The translations under genes and the position numbers were made by a program. From Taenia hydatigena (lineage: Eukaryota; Platyhelminthes; Cestoda; Cyclophyllidea; Taeniidae), in assembly GCA_036345935.2 (NCBI GenBank), contig JADWOT020000001.1, forward strand, positions 25,515,232-25,579,231: a stretch of DNA of 64,000 nucleotides, written 5' to 3'. The notes under the pieces are model-generated. The model was not told the origin of the DNA. It saw nothing but the letters and a program-made list of their open reading frames with translations, and ran no database searches. Below are positions 38,236-50,813 of this stretch, one piece after another. The stretch's first letter is position 1. The number at the start of each line of letters is the position of its first letter.

Positions 38236-39520
38236 TGCTTAATAATTTGCCAGTACATGTGGGTCATGGGTTTGGATCATGATGACTTTGCAAATTTCAA
38301 ACCATCCCACTGGTCACAATTCTTCCAATTTTTAGTCTGGTCCTCTCCCGATTGACTGCCTTTAGATGAAGGCAGCAGAAATGGCGCAAGTTTAGAACTC
38401 ACTATGAAGCAAACTTGGCTTAGCCTACAAAGCGATCCACTAATTCCTATCTTCCTAGAAACTCTTTTTGAGACCCTCTCTATCCACACTAAGAAGGCCA
38501 GTACACAGGGTGCATATTTTGCGCCACAGTGAGACATCGGCCAAAGATTGCAGATTATTGGTGTGCTTGCTGTTTATCAACTTCTGACGATACGCAACAT
38601 GAGAAGAGAAGGGTGAGTCAACACAGGAGGTTCAAAGTAAGCCTTTTGCCCATGAATTGACCTTTCTTAAATCACCGGTTGACAGGTTGAGACCAGATAG
38701 TGGCGCCTTCGCCACCAAGAGTGTCAGCGCAGGATGTTGGAACAATGACAGAGTGTCTGTTTGGAGGCGATGGTAGCGGCGACCCACCTCAGAGTACAGT
38801 GACATTCATTAACAGAACTGCAATGTATCAAATAATTAAGCCGAGGACAAACTTATCAACAGAGACTTGACGATCTAATTCAACTGCAAGAAGACATGGT
38901 GCTAGGACTAGATCGTCGCCAAACACAAGCACTGAATGAGAGGTAATGGATGCAAATGTTGTGCTTCTAAGTTGGGCTCGTGGTAGGGTAGCCAATAGAG
39001 CCGGTAGTCTAAGCCATAACCACAGGGTACATTAAATATGTTCGAAAAAGCTTAAAAATGAAACAAAACCAGCAGAGCTGGTCGAAATGGCGTTAGCAAA
39101 TAGAGTAGACCCATGCCATAAGCGATTCGATCAAGACTATCCTAACCTGATTGAAGAAATGGCTCCCAAGCTTGTTCACTCAGATTGCTTTAGTTTGCGG
39201 ATGTTATGAGGGTTGTAAAACTACAAGCTGGCGGGGAGGAAGGAGGTGTTTGAGCCATGGCGCAATCGCTGACTTTGTACCCACAGTGATTGTCTTTATT
39301 TTCCCGTCTAATGTTTAGGATTTTTGACATCAAAATCTCACTTCGTGTGTTGCGAATTGCTTCGCCCCATAACTAATGATCCTTACACAAAAGAGCCAAT
39401 GCGATACTCAGATGTTCACCATTGAGTTAGTAAGGTCGTCAATGGCAATGAGCATGGAGACGCCATACAGATTCCTTGTGGACACTCGTTGCAAGGCGTA
39501 TCTGCAAGGTAGCCGAACCA
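38236..39520 (+). repeat. Spacer copy of arm segment (older duplicate)
   Basis: Aligns in the same orientation with 47078-48700 (and inverted with 22731-24353) at roughly 80-85%. Landmarks are TTTGCCAGTACATGTGGGTC, the GAAGGCAGCAGAAATGGCGC block and GAGCCAATGCGATACTCA. It lacks the 370-bp stretch present in both arms at 47886-48264. No gene is recognisable. Confidence 0.75.
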
Positions 39521-40110
39521 TAAGAGCTCTCAATTCTACCTGCCTGCCTATCGGCCTGTTGTGAGGACCTCAATTTCGATTCGCAACTGCCAAAGCCCTA
39601 GTCAAATGAAAGTATGTCTACTGAATCCGCTAAAGTAGAACTCAGGGTTAGGGATGTGAATTGATGTAAGGGGCACTGTGTCCCACAGAGGCGTACCTTT
39701 CAGCTTCACTGTTTTTGGCCAAGTAAAATAGCGCTCGATCAACGCGAAGTGAGGTTTAACGCAGCGTATCGTTTAAAGCGATAATTGCGAGTCATGTTAC
39801 ACACCGACTGCGAGCACGAGAATCGGCATAGCTTCTATTACCTGTCATGAGCCACCGGCTTACCTGGGATGGTTACGCAAACAACTTTATCACCATGCAA
39901 CTATCAGTTCATGCACATTGTTTGCTCGTACCCATCATCATTTGCTGTTGCATTTAGCTGTGTTGCCTAATTCAGTGATTATAATTTCATCCATTACCTT
40001 GAAAAGGGTTTATAGCTGGCGATAATGGGTGCATTTGCAATTGGTATAGCGCTGAGCAGTGCACATCATCTATCTTGCAGCACTACTTTAACAAAGTTTA
40101 TCATGGATCA

Positions 40111-40343
40111 ATGTCATTAGTTTGTTTAACAGACTTGATGACATCTGAATCAGCCTGTCTGTAAAACGAGGTGCTTTACATCTACAGCTCATGATCCATG
40201 GCCCTACCACTGAATGAGATGGTTTGCTTCTCACAAAGAAGTCATCACGACCGCGTTTATTGACGTGCATGGACATGTGCGATGATATCCTTGTAATTAT
40301 ACACTGCAAAACGTGTCTGCCATGACGGCTCCAACTTCGACAT
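40111..40343 (+). repeat. Diverged repeat shared with 35618-35815
   Basis: Second copy of the family described at 35618-35815, in the same orientation, also inside the palindrome spacer. Confidence 0.55.
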
Positions 40344-41577
40344 CATTTGTAAGGTTAGGGGTGAGAGCAGCGAATAATAGGCCTATGGGAAAAGAGACTG
40401 GAAATATTGTCAAATTTCTTTGTTAAAGTCAAATTCACAGTAAGAATCTTGGCATTTGTTTGCAATGATTTTGCTCTAACGGACGACAGGAGAGCCGATG
40501 TTGTGTACCCAGAGCTGCGAAATGTGATTGGTCATGTGACGGATTAAAAGAAACTTCAAAGTTGGTTGCAACAAAAACAAAAGCAAACAGGCGAAAATCT
40601 GTTTCAATCGCCAGTTTCGACTTTTGTGGAATAATGCACAATGGGGATTAATCGGAGGAATATGCGCGAAGCAGCACTTGGGTCAACTCCATCAAGCTCT
40701 TCGCTCGTTTTTAAAGTCCTGGATTTACGTCAACGAGCTTACAAAGGAGCAGACTCAGACAAAGGTGGTTGAACGCTGTATCTAACCGATTCGGTCAGCA
40801 ATGTGTAAGGAACATATAAAACGCCATGGGAGGACTGCCAAAGTGCCGACCAAGTTGTGGGGCCACTTTCCAACGGTGCCATTTCGCACATCATCCAGCA
40901 CCGTATTCTTTCTGCATCAATAACCACACATCTTTTTCATTGTAATCTTCTTTGATTACTGAACCATTTCTTTCGTGGATTTGAAGATACCCTTTCCTAT
41001 GCACTAGAATGAATGTGACACCCAGTTGTCGAGATCAAACGGATTTTGGCAAGTAATCACGCCTCTGAATCAAGTCTTTTTGAATGCTTTTTGCCCCACC
41101 GAGTGACAAGAGAGCTGTTATGGCTTACCAAATGCCATGAGCCGTGTTTACTCCCAAACTGGAATGAAAGAGACTTCAAAGCATGTTGCGAAAAACAACT
41201 TCACATGTTCAGCAGTCTTTACTAGCTGTCGGTCTCAAACTCTGCAAAATAAAATCCTATAAGTGATGCACACGAATGTAAATTTGCGAGCGTAGGCAGG
41301 TGGTAGGGCAGAATGCGAAATGCAATATTGTAGAGTTGGGATTCGACTAAGAACGGTGAGGCATCTATCAAATTTGCATCAATCGAAACGTTTAAAACAG
41401 GCGCAAGATCTGGTGTACTGAAATTGTAATGCATTAAAACAACAAAGAGAAGGGTTATTTTGAAATTTTTAACAAGAATTGTAAGGAGCACTGGTAATGA
41501 GATGTGAGAAGCAAAGAAGCACGATTTTTAATGTATAAGGGAGGAAAAGCTGTAGTGGATTATATGACAGATCCAAT

Positions 41578-41663
41578 GCTAATTCAGAGCAAATGCATAA
41601 GCTCATGTGCATCGATCTGAAAACAACAATTTAAGCAAATTTTCAGCTCTTTTTAGGCTGCGC
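41578..41663 (+). pseudogene. Remnant of the last exon of the spacer-type FN3 gene
   Basis: Immediately inside the right arm, this stretch aligns with the minus strand of 29766-29875, the proposed last exon of the spacer gene. It keeps the acceptor (ATTCAG) and the block AAATGCATAAGCTCATGTGC. It lacks 23 nt just after the acceptor and has TGA in place of the TAA stop. Upstream of 41578 I see no trace of the FN3 exon, so the rest of this gene copy is absent on the right side. Confidence 0.6.
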
Positions 41664-42360
41664 TCACACGATCTTAAAAGAAATGTTAAGGTCTTTTGTT
41701 ATTTAACCCTGGAATTTCTGTTGGACAAGTAGATTAGGCACCGGCATGGTTGACATCAGTGAGCAAACAGTGGCCGCTGAGACTTGCCAGTTTAAATGTG
41801 CATGTTTGTTGGTGAGAGTCATGTCTTTAGCTTCAAGCGAGCAGCTGCTGAGGCAACACGATAATATGCCCGGCATTCTTTGGGCTCATGCACCTTGCTT
41901 AAAGTTCAAGTGAAATGCGCGTTTCAAGAGATGCAATACAAACTCAAATATTTGCAATGAATCTGACATGAGTTAAGCAGCGTCGACCTAGTGAGTCAGA
42001 ATAAAATTTTAGAAGTTGAAGCTTGGTTTACAATGAGGGATGCCTCATTTCGTCAGGAAAGTTAGTTGCCTAAACGACGCAGTGCACTTTCCGGATAATG
42101 TCGATTACTTTGTACGTTGTGACCAAATAAGCCAACAACAACGTTAAGCAAAAATCAAGCTGTTCTTTCATGGCTTTAATCCGCACTTCATTTTACAGAA
42201 ATCACGCCTTTGAGCACCTCAGTGATGAAACTCTTGAAGGGTGAACGAGAAATCACTTACGCAACCCATCACGAGATGCACGCAGCGCTTACATCAAAGC
42301 GGGTTTGTAGATCAAAATAACGATGTTGTTTCATAGGCTGATTCGTGTGCGCATCGGTTG

Positions 42361-42368
42361 CATAAAAG
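42361..42368 (+). promoter_or_regulatory. TATA-like box of right inner FN3 gene
   Basis: CATAAAAG, 37 bp before the ATG at 42398, with TCATAGGCTGATT upstream. Identical to the left inner promoter. Confidence 0.6.
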
Positions 42369-42397
42369 CTGTGGTTCGTGAGTTCAAAGCATTCAAG

Positions 42398-43935
42398 ATG
42401 CAGAAGCACGTTCTTCGATTTAACCTCTTGATATTGGTGGCCACTATGTGGACTGTGGGAAGAGCTGCAGTGCACGGTATGTTTTGACTCTGACAAACAT
42501 GCAGATAGTACTGTTTGGCACATTGGCTAATTTCCTTCCTTATCTTCATGCGTCAATTTAGGCCATCGTCTACGCATTAATTCAGACTGCAGCTCTCATT
42601 TGCTCTCTCGCTCATTTCTCGCTGTCATTTTCCGAAGCGTGATGTACATGCTGCACGATCTCAAAGGACAATGCTTTAAAACTTGTGCTTATAGGCAGCC
42701 ATAGTTTGTGTTTATCATTACGCAGCACTGGCATTAATTTTGTAACATTACGTAGAACCATCGACTCACTTTTACCTACCTTTTCTCACCTTTAGCATTT
42801 CTTGTCAGTTTATGAGCTGCCCCGTAAAAGCTATTCAACATTGTTGAAATGGTGTCCATCTGCATCATAACAAGTTGACCACCGTGTCTTTGTTAGTGAA
42901 CCGCCTCACTACGTCCCAATTTAGCTAACTACTGAGCTCAGACGGCATGACTCCAAGCAACTTGCGAACACTGTATCAGTTTGTGTGTAATAATGATGCG
43001 GCACTGCAATGCGTGCATTAGCAGGGTATGACTGTTTTGAGGAGCGGAAGGAAGTAGGTGGTGAATCGCACCTGGAAAATAAAAGTTCGCTTGTCGTGGA
43101 TAAGCAGCGCATTGTGGCACAACACACGTACACAGTTTATGCAATGCTCAGGCGTTTGATTCTTTTGAATTAATGCGCTCACAAATGTTTCGTGTTGGAC
43201 AATTTTGTATGGCGGAACGACCTCTGCTAATTATTAACCCAGGCAGTGGACTGCAGTTAATTCTTTCATTTTAAAGGCATAAACTCGTGAATTACTTCTG
43301 CCTGTCACCATTATCATCGTGATGTTTACGTGGCAAATTGTATTTAAATGTGTTTGGCATTTATGCCTTTTATTGCTTAATTAAGTGACAAAGAAAGAAG
43401 AGGCAGGCACGGCAAGCTCTTCGCTGCCGCCACACTTCAAATGGGGCGAAGTGGGTGCTTACGACATTCTGTTAACTTGGAATGCTTCAGCCTTGGGCAA
43501 GGACTACGCAGCTGTGATCACTCTTTCTGCAGTAGGAGTTACCGTTCGATACGCCGGGACGAACTACTCACTTTTCCCAACCGAGGCTGTTATTCTCAGT
43601 AACCTCTTTTCCAGCTCGACCTACCTTGTCACTGCGGAAGGGCTGAAGGGTGAAGACGTCATCTTCAGTTCCACAGAGACTATTAAAACAAAAGCGTCTG
43701 GTAAGCTTATGCGCATAGCTCTGTTGAACAAATCAAAGTTGAATGTGTTCGTGTCACGTCACGCATGGGAGTGCAAAAGCATTCGCTGACCTTATTACCA
43801 CGACCCAATTGCAGTGGTTGTTGCATCTCAGTTCACCAAGTGTTGCGCACGATATCTTTATTGACTCTTTCATTTTATGCAGAATCGAAAGAAAGCACCT
43901 GCGCACGCAGCAGATCTACCGCGTATTTCGCGTAA
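42398..43935 (+). CDS. Secreted FN3-domain protein, oncosphere-antigen family, right inner copy
   Basis: Mirror copy of 27494-29031 with an identical predicted protein. Exons are 42398-42476 (signal peptide), 43386-43700 (FN3 domain) and tentatively 43883-43935 (last 17 residues and stop). Both junctions are phase 1, the arrangement described for EG95-type genes. The start ATG lies 37 bp after a TATA-like CATAAAAG. It is transcribed outward, away from the spacer, while the outer pseudogene of the same arm points back towards it. The last exon is the weakest part: acceptor CAG at 43880-43882 is my choice because it gives a family-sized product. Confidence 0.75.
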
Positions 43936-45898
43936 GTTAGTGCAACTGTTAAGGAGCTTCTTCTACGAGCATCATCACAGCCATAACTCGCAACTACCGA
44001 AATGCTTTTCACTACAGGCTGCTATGAAGCATAGTGAACTTCAGCCGATATTCATTCAGGTCTGCTTATCGATAATGAGAACTATCATATTTGCTACCTT
44101 CTACACCACCAACGCATGTCTGTGGAGCACTTTTGACGTTTTCGTCATTTTTCTTTAATAACAATGGCCAAAATGTAGTCCTCACATGCACTTTCTCCTT
44201 TTTAATGCAAAGGGCACCTAAATCCTTCACACAATTTTTATCACCCACAAATACAAAAGCATTTCTCAAATTGTGTTGCTTACTTCCTGAGAGTCCGACC
44301 AGTTAGGAGCATTTAATCGAATCTTAATTGACGCTTTTAGCGTTGTTTAGAAGTTATTATCACGCCGTGGCGAGGTTTTTGGTCCTTTGAAGTAAACTTG
44401 TGTCTATTTAAAGCTATCGCATGCATTCGGTGAACCACGATTAGTCCGCTCTACCTCAGCAGGCTATCATGCATTGATGTCATGGTATTTAATTGACACC
44501 ACCACCTACCCCTTCCCTCTACATGTGTGGTGTCGAAGTGGCCGTTTTCTTACCTAATCGCACATACCACCTAATGCGACAGGATTTAATGAGAGGTCGG
44601 AAATGGGGAACGTCAACTCAATGTAATTAAGCCAAATTGCTGGACAAATGCTGTCATTTAATTCCAAATGGTTTGCTGTCTACTGCAGGCCATTCAGGTT
44701 TTAACGTAGTTGAATGCTATTTTTAAAGAAAATTATCACCTGCTCAGCGAAATACTCCCCTGTTATCATTTTAAAGTACCATCAAAGATCAATGTCTCAC
44801 TGCCATTGTGCGGTGAATAAAAGGGGCAACATGCGTCTTACGTGTTGAGTTAATAGTTCTTCCACAGCGAGGTTTATAAAGTGTGCGCGTGGAAGCACTC
44901 GCATTGTCCTTAGCGAGGAAAGGATACGCGCAATAAATAGACGCAAAGAAGATGTTCTCGGAAGTGCGGAAACGCTCAAAGCGTGGATACCAATACTCAG
45001 CGCTGCTGATGCAAGAGTGATTCAGCTATAAAAGGTGCAAGCTAACATTCTGCAAATAAATGTTGCCATTTTAGCGTCAGAAAAAATGCTCAGGGTTAAT
45101 AATTGGATCCATTATAAACAGTGAGCATTTTAATTAAAAAGCTAGTGATTAACAAATGTGCGGCTTTAGGTTGCTGCAAAATGACGTCCAATAAGAATGC
45201 AGCTGACAAAGAAATAAAATAGCCTAATATTTTGTGCCTGATCTTCTAACGTTAGTTGCAGTGCGATTTGCCTTTAAACGTTCTACCGGCATCAAAGCTT
45301 AACCTAAAGGGAATAATTCTATTCTGGTTTCTTTTAAGCTTGCCTGCTTCGCCACGCGCTTTGACACACACCGTTTACTGTGCATCAAGCTTTATATATA
45401 GAGACTTGAATCAGTTCTTATGCTAATTATGTTTGATTTTGCAAGCAGAGGTAAAATGCGATTGACAAAGCCTTTGCCTTTCTGCATGTACCGCCTAAGT
45501 GGATGCAAAAGACACACCCTAAATATTAAGCTGCTACTGCTCCAAAGCTATTCGTATGAGTGCGCAGATGCCTCTGCGTGGATTTCGGATAGTAGAAATG
45601 CGAGTTTATATAGTAAACTGATTTAGAGGAAGGTTTCTTTCCAAAATGATGGTGAATTTTGCGTCTCTGATAATAGTTACTACTCAGCAGGGCTCACCTT
45701 CAAATACCGCATCCATATCGTTCTATGAACACAAAATTAGTAGTGGTGGTAAGGCGGTGGTCTACAGGCGTCACGTATGTGAGATGCTGCTGGGAATCGA
45801 ATCTGTGTGCTGACTTGTTTAAACCCTGCGGTGAACAATAGGGTTGATTTGATGTTTAGCACAACCCGGAACTTGACACAGAGCAAACCAAAATTTCA

Positions 45899-47066
45899 GC
45901 TGTAGTGCCATCTTTGTTGAGACGCACGACAAAGCACAGCCATGAGTGAGCTGGAGGGTGACAATCTCCCACCTGTGGCGTCTACTTCATGCTCCCCACA
46001 CCAATGTTTACCTCGGTGTCCTCAAAGGTGCGCGACCAATTCACGCAGGTTAAAAAAGCAGTCGGCAAACGTGTGCTGGCTGCCGAACTTCCTGTCGAAG
46101 CTGTGTTATGGCACTCAATCCCAAAAGCACCACCTTATCAGATGTTGGTATTCTACCAATGCGAAGACATTTCTGCAGATTTAAATGTTTTTTGCACTGA
46201 AACTCCAATGCAGCAGATCTCCACAGGACTTCAAACGTCTTGATAGATAAATTTGCATGCCTTATCGCTCTTGGTCAATCTCCCACTCCTCCATGATTCA
46301 TTTCTCTGCACCCACCACTGGCCATCCATTTAGCTCCCATCAGCCACTCATTGTTGCGATTGTGTTCTAATGTGTTTAACTGCAACTAAGCCCTACTGGA
46401 ATTTATTTTGCAAATATTGACGACACTATTTGCAGCAGACAGTCGGCATTACGGTTTTGCTTTCGTCGCACATACCTTTACAGTACCTCTCGTGGTGTCG
46501 TCTGATCCATCGCAGTTCTGAGCTATCGGTATGACTCAACAGATCTCTTGTCACTTGGTAGAGCATAAACATTGGCAGCGCCCTAAAGAAAGCGTGAATA
46601 AGTGACAAAGACTCTGTTGTGATCCGCTAAATAGGTGTTACAGTTGACTACGTGTATGGTAAGAAGCATCCATACATTCACGAATAAGTGGTTTCGATGC
46701 AGTTGACAAATTCTAATTATGATAATTATGCTAACTGATGCGCAGTCCCGTCGACCTACGCGCAGTTCTCATTTAAGATTATTTATTTGTATTTTGCGTA
46801 AATTTGGAGGAATTTTCTTGATACAGCAATTAATCCCTTTTGTTTTGGTCTGCCGTTCTGTGACTTCTTTGACATGAAAACCCAAGTCCTGATAGAACAA
46901 AGAAACTGGCGGTAATATATGGAAATCTGATTTGCTGCTATCCTCACAATCAAGCCCTTTTCAGTTTATACCAACCAGTGTTATGATAGTGACTGAAGCA
47001 GATATTTTCGCCGGAGTATGCCTTGAAGTTTTTTGCGCTATTATCTGATCTACCGCAGGTTGCGCT
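45899..47066 (+). repeat. Dispersed repeat family, copy C (right arm)
   Basis: Mirror of 24365-25532. Compared with copies A and B it lacks the 3' third, stopping after the ATTATCTGATCTACCGCAGG block. It contains short frames (45942-46184, 45989-46243) partly shared with the copy at 56768, suggesting a once-coding element. Confidence 0.7.
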
Positions 47067-47077
47067 ATAGAATGCAA

Positions 47078-48700
47078 AATAATTTGCCAGTACATGTGGG
47101 TCATTGGTTTGGATTATGATGACTTTGCTAATTTTAAACCATTTCGTCGGTCACAATTCGTCTAATTCCCAAACTGGTTCCCTCATAACTGTCTGCCTTT
47201 AGATGAAGGCAGCAGAAATGGCGCACGCTTAGAACTCCCTATGAAGCAAACTTGGTATGGCTCACAAAGTGATCCACTAATTTCTGTCTGCCGAGAAAAT
47301 ATTTTGAGAACCTCTCCATCCACACTATGAAGGCTAATACAGATGGTGCGCATTTCGCTGCAAAATGAGACTTTGGCCAAAGATTGCAGATTAGTGGCGT
47401 GCTTGCTGATTATCAACTTTGGACGAAACGCACTAAAAGGAGAGAAAAGTCAGTCAATACAGGAGGTTCAAAGCAAGTCTTTTACTCACGATTTGAACTT
47501 TCTTCAATCACCGAAGTCAGGTAATATATGGCTGGCCCTATTACCAGACAGGTTGTGACCAGATAATGGCGCCTTCGCCACAGAGAGCGTTAGCGCAGGA
47601 TGTTGGAACAATGACAGTATCTCTTTGGAGGCGATGTTGGCTGCGACATGTCTCAGCGTAATGTAGCACTCATTAGCAACACCACAATGCATCAAATAAT
47701 TAATCTGGTGACAAACTTATCAACAGACGCTTGGCTAATTAATCCAACTGCAAGAAGACATGGTCCTAGGGCTAGATCATCGCCAACCACAAACACTGAA
47801 TGAGATGTATGAGACAAATGTTATGCATTTAAGTTGGACTGGTGAGTGGGTAGTCGGTAGAGCCGGTAGGCTGAGTCACTGCAGCTGCATTAATGCAGAC
47901 TGAATCAAATCAAGCAACTCGCTTCGAATTGCTGACCATAAGACTATAGATTGGGGAGACTGTAAGTTTATTATCAAATGGGGCTGCTGAGATAAATAAA
48001 TCCGCTGCCAATGTACTCTACTTGGTTGACGCTTGGTAATGAAGTTATTGTTAGAAAGCAATTCATTTGTGACTATTTTCGCATCACAAATTATCTGAGC
48101 ACATGTAAAAGTCACATTCTCTAAATTTAACAGCACTGCTAATTCTTAAGCGTTCATATTTTGTACATTCTCATACATAACTTGCAATTTTTGCCCTTCT
48201 GACATTTTTGGACTTCGTTTTGCTCCGCTGATATTACAGCACCATATTAGCAAGGTGCATTAATCATATTTGCAAAAGCTTGAAAATGAAACAAAACCGG
48301 CAGAGAGAGTTGGAACAGCGTTGGCAAATGTTGTAGATCCATGCTATAAGCGATTCAAGCATGGCTATTCTTACTTGACTAAAAAACTGGCTCTTAAGTT
48401 TTGTTCACTCAGATTGCTTTAGTTTGCGGATGTTATGAGGGTTGTAAAAAAGGAGGTGCTCGGGCCATGGCGCAATCGTTGACTTTGTAGCCACAGTTAT
48501 TGTCTTTATTATTCCCGCTTACTTAGTGTACTGCAAATTGTTTTGCCCTATATCTAATGATCCTTACACAAACGAGCCAATGCGATACTCAATTGCCCAC
48601 CATTGAGTCAGTAAGGCCATCTCAGGCAATGAGCATAGATATGCCAAATGAATTCCTTGTTGACACGCGTTGCAAGGCGCATCTGCAATTTGTAAGAGAA
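47078..48700 (+). repeat. Arm segment duplicated in the spacer (right)
   Basis: Diverged direct relative of 38236-39520. Homology starts directly where the dispersed repeat copy C ends at 47066. Confidence 0.7.
47886..48264. mobile_element. Candidate 370-bp insertion with 9-bp flanking repeats (right arm)
   Basis: TGCATTAAT occurs at 47886-47894 and again at 48256-48264. The paralogous spacer sequence near 39030 lacks everything between and has only one similar motif (ACATTAAAT). This fits an insertion with a 9-bp target-site duplication, or a deletion between short repeats in the spacer copy. An 86-codon frame (47876-48136, minus) fills most of it but resembles nothing known to me. No terminal inverted repeat is visible. 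Confidence 0.4.
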
Positions 48701-49290
48701 GCTAATGGAAACTGGAAGGCCAGGCAGGCTATTTCCATCGCATTCACTTGATGCATGGTCTGCATCACAATTCCATTACTTCGATCATACTAATTTTACA
48801 AGAATAATCTGAGCAAACGGCCGCTTTTACGCCATCAAGTTGAGTAATTTGAGACAAGCAAGGTTGAGATGGGGTCATCAAGCAGCATGGATTTTTAGAC
48901 GTCGCCTCCTCGGTAGGACAGAATAAATGAATAAATGATCCTCAAATGCTAAATAAATGCACAGAATTCATCTCATTGCGTGGTAGGAACAGGAAGACTA
49001 CGATGACGTTGGAATGCATTGCGATTCGTAGGACGACTGGCTACGGCACCTAAATGAAAAGGATGAGGTCAAGCCTTCACCCATCATGTGCATTTGCATG
49101 AAATAATTGTCCTGATTATTATCCTCTCAATAGTGTTTGATTCACTCTTCGTGTACTATAAAATGCGCTGCGTCTACAACTCATGACGCCTACACATGCA
49201 AGCCATAACATACCCGGGTTTGGATCTAGGGGATGGTATGGCCGACCCGGGTTTGCGGCTGGGCATCGAAAATTACATCCTCGTTGTTAT

Positions 49291-50813
49291 GCATTGTAGA
49301 GCAGATTGCAAGTCTGGTTAGCTATAATGAGCTCCCACCTTTGTATTGGACATTCTCGCTAGGATTTTCGCGTGGTCATATGCTTAACGTTGGATCTGCT
49401 GCTACTGTATTACGAAGGTCTGCCTGTCGCATTGGCCCCAATTTCTATTCACTGATGCTTATGTTCCATTTACCACGATTCTCCTCCACTCAGTCCACAC
49501 AAGTAAATTAATATAGAAGGCGTGTCTGCTTAGCTGAAGGGTTCGCTTTCCGAGCTTGCTTACCACCATGCCATTCCGTGTTGATGTGGAAATAAATGAT
49601 ACCTAGTGAAGACATGGGCAGGAGGAATGCATACTTTTCTTTATAGCGAAAGCCATAAATGTTGGTGCACACTGACTGAAACATAAGCGATGGCGCAGCT
49701 GACGCCTCGTAGACAGCACACTATAAATGTGCATTTAGCTTTGCACTAAAAGCTTATTCTTTGCAAATATCAGGATGACCATTCCTATGCAACTGGACAT
49801 AGTGTTGGGCGGCTGCCGGGAGGGGGGTATCTATTGCAAGTTATCACATCTAACGTCAAAGCCTGTTTGATGTATTGCTCAAAAGAGTAAGAGGTGCGCT
49901 GTTGCTGTGCGGCTGGAGATGCAACCTGCTGTAGATCAGATGATAGCACAAAATATTCAAATTATGTCGCGACGAAAATATCTGCTTCAGTCATTAGCAT
50001 AACACTGGTTGGTATAAACTGAAAAGGGCTTGATTGTGAGGATAGCAGCAAATCTGTTTTCCATATATTACCGCCAGTTTCTTTGTTCTTTCACAGAACG
50101 GCAGATCTAAATGAAAGAGAATAAACGCTGCAGCAAGAAGATTCCGCCAAATTTATACGAAATGCTGGCGAGCCTTTTCTAAAAAATGCATGTGGGCCAA
50201 CAGGATGGATGCTTCTTACTATACACTTAGTCAAATGTAACACCTAGTTAGCGGATCATAACAGAGTCTTTGGCACTCAATCACGTTTACTTTAGGGCCT
50301 TGTCAATGTTTATGCTCTGCCAAGTAACGAGAGATCTGTTGAGTCCTACCGATAGTTCGGAACTGTGATCTATCAGACGACAGCACGAGAGATACTTTAA
50401 AGGTTTGTACGTCAAAAGCAAAATCACAATGCAGACTCTCTGCTGCAAGCTTCGTTCCCAATATTTGCAAAATGAATTTCAGTGGGGCTCGATTGGAGTT
50501 AAGCACACGAAAACACAACCGCAATAATAAGTGGCTGAAGGAAGCTAAATGGACTGCCAGTAGTGGGTGCAGAGAAATGAATCATAGAGGAGTGGAAGAT
50601 TGACCAAGAGTGATAAGGCATGCAAATATATCTATCAAGACGCTTGAAGTCCTGTGGAGATCTGCTGCATTGGATTTCGGTGCAAAATATATTTAAATCT
50701 GCAGATACGCCTTTGCGTTCGCAGAGTACCAACATCTGAGAAAGTGGTGTTTTTGGGATTGAGTGCCATAACATAGCTTCGACAAAAAGTTTGGCAGCCA
50801 ACACACGTTCGCT
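49291..50813 (-). repeat. Dispersed repeat family, copy B (right arm)
   Basis: Mirror of 20618-22140 in the right palindrome arm. One difference from the left copy lies at left position 21476. Confidence 0.7.

Larger units (their letters stand above)
29766..41663. other. Palindrome spacer, 11.9 kb
   Basis: Unique with respect to the near-identical arms, but itself a mosaic of older copies. It contains one intact FN3 gene with its 5' region (29810-32995), the start of a direct segmental duplication shared with 62508-64000, and a diverged copy (38236-39520) of arm sequence 47078-48700. The symmetry axis of the arms falls near 35715. No gene other than the FN3 gene at its left edge is recognisable. 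Confidence 0.8.
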
